Assembly (NCBI RefSeq): GCF_003670115.1
Contig: NZ_QQTY01000001.1
Span: 310,001 to 374,000 of the forward strand
Source: Natronorubrum halophilum
Lineage (GTDB): Archaea; Halobacteriota; Halobacteria; Halobacteriales; Natrialbaceae
Direction: 5' to 3'
DNA length: 64,000 nt
Position numbers and translations under genes: made by a program. Shown in pieces: positions 58,816 through 64,000 of this stretch. Each line of letters opens with the position of its first letter. Position 1 is the first letter of the stretch. The notes under the pieces were generated by a model. It saw only the letters and a program-made list of their open reading frames with translations, was not told the origin of the DNA and searched no databases.

Positions 58816-60117
58816 CTATTTCGTGCTCGAAAACGCGCTGAGATTCGACTGCAGCCCCGCCGCGAGTTCCGACTTGCGACGGAGTCGGGCGTGGGACACC
58901 GGCAACTGCGTCGCGATCTCCGCGACCGCCTCGTGGAACGTTTCCGCCTCGCCGTAGTGGCCCTCGAACGCGTTTCGCACGCTTTCGCGGACCTGCCAGA
59001 CGCCGACGGGTGCCCAGTAGTCGTCGGAAACCTCTCGCAAGACGAGACACTTCGCCTGCCGACCGATCGACTCGAGGTACTCGAGGACGCCCAACCGGGC
59101 CGCGTAGTAGGCGCCCGCGGTCTCCTCGACGTAGCTCGAGCGCCCCTCGAACCCTTCGCTGGCACTCGCGAGCCAGACGTCGTCGTGGGGGTCGGGGTTC
59201 CAGATGCTGCCGGGGGCTTTCATCTCGACGAGTTCGAACTCCCAGTTGCCGGGTGCGAGGACCACCCAGTAACGGTTGCCCATGTACTCGTTGGCCCAGA
59301 CCTGTACCTCGTTGATACTGGGCGCGCTGCGAATGCCGCCGCGCAGGAACTGGCCGACGGTGTCGTCCACCGCGGTGATCGACCAGCGCGTCGGCACGAG
59401 TCGCCGCTGTTTGGTCTCGCCCAGCGCGCCGGCCGAGAGTATGGAGTTGATCTCGTAGACGTCGAACCCGCGGCGATAGAGGTAGGTCATCGCGCCCTGG
59501 GCCTGCCAGTCGTCGTCCTCGAGGGTCTTCTTGACCGGTTTGGGGACGTACGGGTTCTCCCGCAGCTCCGCGTTCCGGGCGTTGGCGCGCGGCCCGCGCG
59601 GCGTCGCGACGTCCGTGCCCGTATCGAGCCCGAGGTCCGGTTTGGCGTCCAGTCCGATCTCGAGATCGACCGGCCGACCGGCGATGGCGACCTCGCGCTG
59701 GACGCCGACGAAGCCGTCCCAGGTGTCGTGGACCGAGGGCGTAAACCGGCTCGCGATGCTCGGCGAATCGACGTTCGTGCGCTTACTGGAGTTCAACAGG
59801 CCCGTCCGTCGCTGTAGTACGTCCGTGATCCCGTGGCCCTGTTCGTACCAGTTCCCGTCGGTGACGTACTCCTCGGCGGCGTCCTCGTCGCCAACCGGCG
59901 AGAGCAGTCCCACGGGAATGTCGGGATAGTTCGACCGCCCGACGAAGATCGACGGGGCCGTCGAACCCACGAGGGAGTCGCCGCTGAGGGCATCGTCGAA
60001 GCGCTGTTCGAACTCCTCGAGGTGGTCCGTGATCGCGTAGGACTTCTCCTTCGCGAGTCGCCGTCGCTCGGCTTCCTCGTCCGGCTCGAGATCCTCGATG
60101 TAGTCGTCGAGGCGCAT
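58816..60117 (-). CDS. nreA: DNA repair protein NreA
   Basis: 433 residues of the archaeal Nre family (NreA of Haloferax volcanii). Conserved segments are STAPSIFVGRSNYPDIPVGL, VGVQREVAIAGRPVDLEIGL, TRWSITAVDDTVGQFL, MGNRYWVVLAPGNWEFELVE and FEGRSSYVEETAGAYYAARL. The C-terminus has a PCNA-interacting peptide (PIP-type) Q423-x-x-L426-x-x-F429 (QSNLSAF), as reported for Haloferax NreA, needed for its role in mitomycin-type damage tolerance. The longer NreB paralogue has an extra zinc finger, which is absent here. The exact biochemical activity of Nre proteins is unsettled. Confidence 0.94.
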   Translation of the reverse strand: MRLDDYIEDLEPDEEAERRRLAKEKSYAITDHLEEFEQRFDDALSGDSLVGSTAPSIFVGRSNYPDIPVGLLSPVGDEDAAEEYVTDGNWYEQGHGITDVLQRRTGLLNSSKRTNVDSPSIASRFTPSVHDTWDGFVGVQREVAIAGRPVDLEIGLDAKPDLGLDTGTDVATPRGPRANARNAELRENPYVPKPVKKTLEDDDWQAQGAMTYLYRRGFDVYEINSILSAGALGETKQRRLVPTRWSITAVDDTVGQFLRGGIRSAPSINEVQVWANEYMGNRYWVVLAPGNWEFELVEMKAPGSIWNPDPHDDVWLASASEGFEGRSSYVEETAGAYYAARLGVLEYLESIGRQAKCLVLREVSDDYWAPVGVWQVRESVRNAFEGHYGEAETFHEAVAEIATQLPVSHARLRRKSELAAGLQSNLSAFSSTK

Positions 60118-60556
60118 TCAGTATCCGTAGGAACGGCTCGGGTTTGAATGTTGAGTTGCCGTCCGGCGTCGCCTCGCGCTCGGTGTCGCCGCGCAGGGAT
60201 ACCGTCCTCGGTCACGGAGAGGCGGTCGAGGCACCCGTGTGCCGGTTTCATCCGCACGATCGAGCTCGTCGCTACGCTCGGAGTCGAGTGACGCCAGAAG
60301 TGTCAGAGGCAGAGGTCCGGCCGTGGTCACACCACCAGACCTCACACGTTCGTTTCGGCCCGACCGTAATGTACCTAGAAGCGCGTTCTCAGAGCGAGAA
60401 AACGCTCGCACCGATTCGGGGTTACCGAACGGACCGTCTCGAACGTCGCCCACGGGGAATCGGCGACGCTGACGCCGCCTGGTAGTGGTTGTCTGTCGTT
60501 CTCGCGGCCGGTTCTCAAAAGAAACCGTTAAAACCGGCGGGCGGAAAGGAAGGGGT
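60118..60556. other. Intergenic region with divergent promoters
   Basis: About 440 bp between nreA (leftward) and the zinc-finger gene (rightward). A TATA-like gttaaaac (60528-60535) precedes the zinc-finger ATG by about 26 bp. The rest is GC-rich with no recognised gene, RNA or repeat; open frames in it look non-coding. Confidence 0.45.
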
Positions 60557-60736
60557 ATGAGTACGACGGACGATCAACAGAGACGGTCCTGCGTTTCCTG
60601 CGGGATCAACATCGCCGGCACGAACGCCGCCGCGTTCAAGTGTCCGGACTGTGGCGCACAGATTTACCGCTGTGCCAAGTGCCGCAAACAGAGCAACCTC
60701 TACGAGTGCACCGACTGCGGATTCATGGGCCCATAA
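60557..60736 (+). CDS. HVO_2753-type two-finger zinc protein
   Basis: 59 residues, the same length as Haloferax HVO_2753, a small protein whose four C-x-x-C motifs bind zinc in two fingers. Four C-x-x-C pairs are visible: [26 protein letters not shown] and CTDCGFMG. That is eight Cys for two zinc sites. The sequence [15 protein letters not shown] and the ending TDCGFMGP match the family closely. In Haloferax, deletion affects biofilm and swarming; here this is inference. It is 12 bp upstream of the EF-1beta gene and probably in one operon, as in other haloarchaea. Confidence 0.93.
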   Translation: MSTTDDQQRRSCVSCGINIAGTNAAAFKCPDCGAQIYRCAKCRKQSNLYECTDCGFMGP

Positions 60737-60748
60737 GGTGTTCGAACG

Positions 60749-61015
60749 ATGGGAAAAGTAGCCGCGAAAATCAAGGTCATGCCGGACAGCCCCGAAAACG
60801 ATCTCGACGCCCTCCAAGAGCGCCTCGAGAGCGCCCTCCCCGAGGGTGCGAAGATCAACGGCGTCGAACGTGAAGACGTCGCGTTCGGTCTCATCGCCCT
60901 CTACCCCACCGTGATCGTTCCGGACGGTTCGGGCGGGACGGAAACCGTCGAGGAGAACTTCTTAGCCGTCGAGGGCGTCGAGAGCGTCGGCGTCGAGAAC
61001 GTCGGCCGTATCTGA
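60749..61015 (+). CDS. ef1b: Translation elongation factor 1 beta (aEF-1beta)
   Basis: 88 residues, the archaeal guanine nucleotide exchange factor for EF-1alpha. It is a compact alpha/beta (ferredoxin-like) domain: [40 protein letters not shown] and the conserved C-terminal [18 protein letters not shown]. It corresponds to the C-terminal catalytic domain of eukaryotic eEF1B-alpha, as expected. Located directly downstream of the zinc-finger gene and probably co-transcribed. Confidence 0.95.
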   Translation: MGKVAAKIKVMPDSPENDLDALQERLESALPEGAKINGVEREDVAFGLIALYPTVIVPDGSGGTETVEENFLAVEGVESVGVENVGRI

Positions 61016-61213
61016 ACTGCCCTTCAGCCGTTTTCGTTCCCTCTCGCCGCTGACGCCGCGAGCGCGTCGTCCGTCGATCGCACCGACGAACCGAGAGACG
61101 CATCGACCGCACTCGAGCGGCCGTTACCGCCGGTAACGACGCGAGACGCTCCGTCGAGTGGTCGCCGACCGTCCTCCGACAGTCTAATCCGGCCGGACGC
61201 CGCCCACACGATC

Positions 61214-62374
61214 ATGGACGACGACTACCGGATCGAAACTCGATCGATCCACGCCGGACAGGAGCCGAACGAAGAGACGGGGGCGCTGATGACGCCGATC
61301 CACGCGAATTCGACGTACGAGCAGGACGCGCCGGGCGATCACCGGGGCTACGAGTACTCTCGAACCGGAAATCCCACACGAACCGACCTCGAGGCGAACC
61401 TCGCGAGCCTCGAGAACGGCGAGTACGGCCGCGCGTTCGCCAGCGGGATGGCCTCGATCAACACCGTCCTCAACCTCCTCGAGGCCGGCGACCACGTCGT
61501 GACGGGAAACGACGTCTACGGCGGCACCCACCGCATCTTCACGCAGGTGTACGAGGACTACGACGTCGAGTTTTCGTTCATCGATATGACCGACCTCGAC
61601 GCGATCGAGGCCGCCTTTCGGGAGGAAACGGAACTGCTCTGGCTCGAGACGCCGACGAACCCGCTCATGTCGATCGTCGACATCGAGGGCGCGGCCGAGA
61701 TCGCCCACGACCACGACGCGCTGTGTGCGATCGACAACACGTTCGCGACGCCGTACCTCCAGCGCCCGCTGGAGCTCGGTGCGGACGTCGTCTCCCACTC
61801 CCTGACGAAGTACCTCGGCGGTCACTCGGACGTGGTCGGCGGCGCGCTCGTGACGAACGACGAGGCGATCGACGAACGGTTGGGGTTCTACCAGAACTCG
61901 GTCGGCGCGACGCCCGGTCCCTTCGAGTCGTTTCTCGTTCTTCGGGGCACCAAGACGTTGCCCGTCCGCATGGAACGTCACTGCGAGAACGCCCGCGCTA
62001 TCGCCGAGTGGCTCGACGATCACCGCACCGTCGACCGCGTCTATTATCCCGGCCTCGAGACCCATCCGGGCCACGAAATCGCTTCCCGGCAGATGGACGA
62101 CTTCGGCGGGATGTTGAGCTTCGAACTCGACGCGAGCCTCGAGGAAGCGAGCGAGGTCGTCTCGAGCACTGACGTCTTCACGCTCGCCGAGAGCCTCGGC
62201 GGGGTTGAGAGCTTGATCGAACAGCCCGCCCCGATGACGCACGCCGCAATTCCCCGCGCGGAGCGCATCGAGGCCGGCCTCACGGACGGCCTGATTCGGG
62301 TCAGCGTCGGTATCGAGCACGTCGACGACCTGATCGACGACCTCGAGCAAGCGATCGACGCGGCGCTCGCGTAA
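61214..62374 (+). CDS. Cystathionine gamma-synthase / gamma-lyase family
   Basis: 386 residues, PLP fold-type I trans-sulfuration enzyme. Pattern: TRSIHAGQEPNEETGALMTP (typical start), YEYSRTGNPTR, FASGMASINTVLNLL, YGGTHRIFTQVYEDY, LLWLETPTNPLM, the Schiff-base Lys199 in SHSLTKYLGGHSD, and NSVGATPGPFESFLVLRGTK and GVESLIEQPAPMTHAAIPRA. It most resembles bacterial cystathionine gamma-synthase (O-acylhomoserine plus cysteine), but gamma-lyase and O-acetylhomoserine sulfhydrylase share these motifs and cannot be told apart by eye. No other sulfur genes are adjacent. Confidence 0.88.
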   Translation: MDDDYRIETRSIHAGQEPNEETGALMTPIHANSTYEQDAPGDHRGYEYSRTGNPTRTDLEANLASLENGEYGRAFASGMASINTVLNLLEAGDHVVTGNDVYGGTHRIFTQVYEDYDVEFSFIDMTDLDAIEAAFREETELLWLETPTNPLMSIVDIEGAAEIAHDHDALCAIDNTFATPYLQRPLELGADVVSHSLTKYLGGHSDVVGGALVTNDEAIDERLGFYQNSVGATPGPFESFLVLRGTKTLPVRMERHCENARAIAEWLDDHRTVDRVYYPGLETHPGHEIASRQMDDFGGMLSFELDASLEEASEVVSSTDVFTLAESLGGVESLIEQPAPMTHAAIPRAERIEAGLTDGLIRVSVGIEHVDDLIDDLEQAIDAALA

Positions 62375-62410
62375 CGCCGCTCGAGGAGGCGTCCGAAGGA
62401 TTTTCGAGGA

Positions 62411-63412
62411 TTACGATCCGGATGCTCCCTTTGCGAGTTGTGCGCGAAAGACCGTCTCGAATCCCTCGAGGTACGCGCCGATATCGACCGAATCGATCTC
62501 GTCGATGAACTGCGCGGCCTCGGTGTACTCGCTGCGCCAGCGATCGACGAAGTACTCTTCGATACCGGACTCGCGGATCTTCGTGACGATCGGTTCGATG
62601 GGGGTCTCGGACGAACGCGTTCGGATCGCCCGCAGTTCATCGACCGAGAGGAGGTCGGTCTCGAACGCGCGAACGACGACCCCCGAACTGTAGTCGCCCT
62701 CCGCGAGCTCGCGCTCCCAGGTTGCGATCCAGTTGCCGATGCGCGCCATCCGCTGGCAGCGGGCAACCACCCGCCGGACGGCCGAGAGGTCGGTCGAATC
62801 GAACGCGGACGCGTTCGCAAGGTCGATCGTGGCGAAGACGAACACCAGCATGTTGTGGGCGTCGTACGTCCAGAGTTCGCGTTCGGAGGCGAGACCCGGG
62901 TGGTGGGCCAGCAGTGCGGAGTAGTCGACCGCCTGGAGGGCCTGTCGCAGATCGAATCGGAGCAGGTCCGCGAACTCGTCGGCGCGCGCTCCAGCGTCAT
63001 AGAGCTCCAGAAACTGCGACCAGAGATCGCGCTGGAATCGGACGTACTCGCCGTCGACGTCGTCTCGAGTCGGATCGGCGTGCTGGTGCTCGAAGGGGAC
63101 GTTCCGAAGTTCCGCAAACGTCGCGCGGTCGCCGTATCGCTCGGCGACGTCGTCGGCGACGGTGATGAACATCATCGCGAGTATCTTCGCCTCGCAAGCG
63201 CGTCGTGTTCGCTCCGGCTCAACGCAGGACAGTCTGATCTCGGGTTCTATCCGGTGGAACCAGTGCCAGAGCGTCCGGTCTCTGTCCGCAATGCGTTCGT
63301 CGTACGCATCGGCCAGCGGCACGACGTTCTCGGGAAGCGGTCGGGCAGCGACGTCAGCGAACGGGTTCGTCTTCCCGTCGAGAGCGGGAACGCGGGGATC
63401 AGGTCGCGGCAT
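62411..63412 (-). CDS. Putative class I terpene synthase-like protein
   Basis: 333 residues, all-helical. The start is ATG 63412, 27 bp downstream of a TATA element (63435-63443 on the minus strand); an upstream TTG is not needed. Two metal motifs of class I terpenoid synthases are present. The first is Asp-rich: D87-D88-V-A-E91 in FITVADDVAERYGDR. The second is an NSE/DTE-type motif: N227-x3-T231-x3-E235 in RIGNWIATWERELAEGDYSS, about 140 residues later. In known enzymes they read DDxxD/E and ND-x-x-S-x-x-x-E, and both chelate three Mg2+ for the prenyl diphosphate. The length is bacterial-like. The second motif has W for the usual D. Product and partners are unknown. Confidence 0.65.
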   Translation of the reverse strand: MPRPDPRVPALDGKTNPFADVAARPLPENVVPLADAYDERIADRDRTLWHWFHRIEPEIRLSCVEPERTRRACEAKILAMMFITVADDVAERYGDRATFAELRNVPFEHQHADPTRDDVDGEYVRFQRDLWSQFLELYDAGARADEFADLLRFDLRQALQAVDYSALLAHHPGLASERELWTYDAHNMLVFVFATIDLANASAFDSTDLSAVRRVVARCQRMARIGNWIATWERELAEGDYSSGVVVRAFETDLLSVDELRAIRTRSSETPIEPIVTKIRESGIEEYFVDRWRSEYTEAAQFIDEIDSVDIGAYLEGFETVFRAQLAKGASGS

Positions 63413-63434
63413 CAAGATGCTAGTTACGCTCCTC

Positions 63435-63443
63435 AAATTTAAG
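63435..63443 (-). promoter_or_regulatory. TATA box of the terpene synthase-like gene
   Basis: On the minus strand CTTAAATTT (complement of aaatttaag) is centred 27 bp upstream of the ATG at 63412. This is leaderless spacing and supports that start. Confidence 0.5.
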
Positions 63444-63560
63444 CAATTATAACTATGTGTTCTGTTATGGTGTTCGCGAGGATTACGTTACCGACAGTTC
63501 GCTGACCGTCGACGCCCGCGGACGAACACTGCTTTGGGACTGGCCGCGAATCCCTCGAGT

Positions 63561-64000
63561 ATGCACTCCGACGAGGAACGCGACGCCGGCGTTCATACGC
63601 TACCGATCACGGTCGAGTACGGCGACGGAGAGATCACGATTACGCCGACGGTCGTCGAGACCGGGCGCGGACTCGTCCTGATCGACGTCGGGCCGCGAGG
63701 GGCGACCGACGCCATCCGAACGCATCTCACCTCGCTCGGGTACGCGCTCGAGGATATCTGGCTCGTCGTCCTGACGCACCACGACGGCGACCACGCCGGC
63801 GGCCTCGCGGAATTGCTTGAGCGGGTCGACGCGGTCGTCGCAACACACCGGGACGAAGCGCCGTTTCTCACGGGCGAGCGCGATCCGATCAAGAGCACCG
63901 GCGGCGACCGCTATCCGCCGGTCGCCGTGGATCTGGAACTCACCGGCGGCGTTCGAATTCCGACGCTCGCGGGACCGATGGCGGTCGTCGACACGCCGGG
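63561..64000 (+). CDS. Metallo-beta-lactamase-fold hydrolase (partial)
   Basis: 146 codons from ATG 63561 running off the right edge without a stop. Residues 15-60 form the first MBL strands (VVETGRGLVLIDVGPRGATD). The metal motif is THHDGDHAGGL near residue 73: H-H-D-x-D-H, a variant of the usual H-x-H-x-D-H in which the second His position is Asp. This form occurs in some MBL proteins. TLAGPMAVVDTPG at the edge leads into the next metal-binding loop. The substrate cannot be judged from this half. Divergent from the terpene synthase-like gene. Confidence 0.85.
   Translation, partial: MHSDEERDAGVHTLPITVEYGDGEITITPTVVETGRGLVLIDVGPRGATDAIRTHLTSLGYALEDIWLVVLTHHDGDHAGGLAELLERVDAVVATHRDEAPFLTGERDPIKSTGGDRYPPVAVDLELTGGVRIPTLAGPMAVVDTP

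Noticed and set aside
60118-60556. Possible stable RNA gene in the 440-bp gap before the zinc-finger gene
   Set aside because: No tRNA-like cloverleaf, 7S/SRP or RNase P-like core could be recognised by eye.

Overview
This window is from a haloarchaeon (class Halobacteria), most likely a member of the Natrialbaceae such as Natrinema, Haloterrigena or Natronorubrum. The grounds are very high GC, acidic proteins, constant use of the Leu-Glu codon pair ctc-gag, leaderless transcripts with a TATA element about 27 nt before the start codon, and archaeal genes such as SecE, Spt5, EF-1beta, NreA and TrmB. The family-level placement is an inference; no 16S gene is present. The window looks like ordinary chromosome: no replication origin, CRISPR array, rRNA operon or insertion sequence was seen.

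Layout. 1-8.1 kb: edge of an MscS-type channel, small membrane proteins, a Dna2-like nuclease-helicase, a LarA-type racemase and a GAF/PAS histidine kinase. 8.6-16 kb: HypE-like AIR synthase, F420-dependent oxidoreductase, AI-2E-type exporter, SDR, FMN alpha-hydroxy-acid dehydrogenase overlapping a HAD phosphatase, and BirA. 16-26.5 kb: UspA, amidohydrolase, SRPBCC, HAD, MutS-like ATPase, purF, DUF420 protein, tRNA-Leu(GAG), an MBF1-like regulator and AlaX. 26.7-31.4 kb: a sugar-catabolism block (trmB, KDPG aldolase, glucose dehydrogenase, gluconate dehydratase) with related operator-like inverted repeats and a decayed glucoamylase-type remnant. 31.5-40.5 kb: Tat-exported HtrA, secE-spt5, a PHP-like protein, an atypical dodecin, a Mut7-C protein, polX, a zinc-finger rhomboid and endonuclease V. 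40.6-51.4 kb: SDR, DASS transporter, tautomerase, MFS, methyltransferase, UspA, Get3/ArsA ATPase, aminotransferase and CinA. 51.4-52.1 kb: a repeat-bearing, AT-richer patch with a small membrane gene. 52.3-64 kb: membrane proteins, CPBP homologue, second AI-2E-type exporter, NhaC, NreA, zinc finger plus EF-1beta, cystathionine gamma-synthase, a class I terpene-synthase-like protein and an MBL-fold protein cut by the window edge.

How the genes work together. The clearest unit is the semi-phosphorylative Entner-Doudoroff block. Glucose dehydrogenase and gluconate dehydratase make KDG from glucose, the aldolase splits KDPG, and TrmB is the likely glucose-responsive regulator. All three enzyme genes carry a TTACT-N8-AGTAA-like element at the promoter; KDG kinase is not in the window. 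Information processing is well represented (Dna2-like, MutS-like, PolX, NreA with a PCNA-binding motif, EndoV, AlaX, secE-spt5, EF-1beta).

Most noteworthy for follow-up: (1) the putative haloarchaeal terpene synthase at 62411-63412; (2) the three-site TrmB-type operator set; (3) a perfect 16-bp-arm palindrome at 46917-46950 and perfect promoter palindromes at nhaC and uspA; (4) a two-hairpin repeat element present twice (33751-33804 and 51723-51777) in which loops, arms and stem sequences differ but linkers are kept; (5) a dodecin lacking its flavin-stacking Trp; (6) a Mut7-C protein whose 5' end looks frameshifted.
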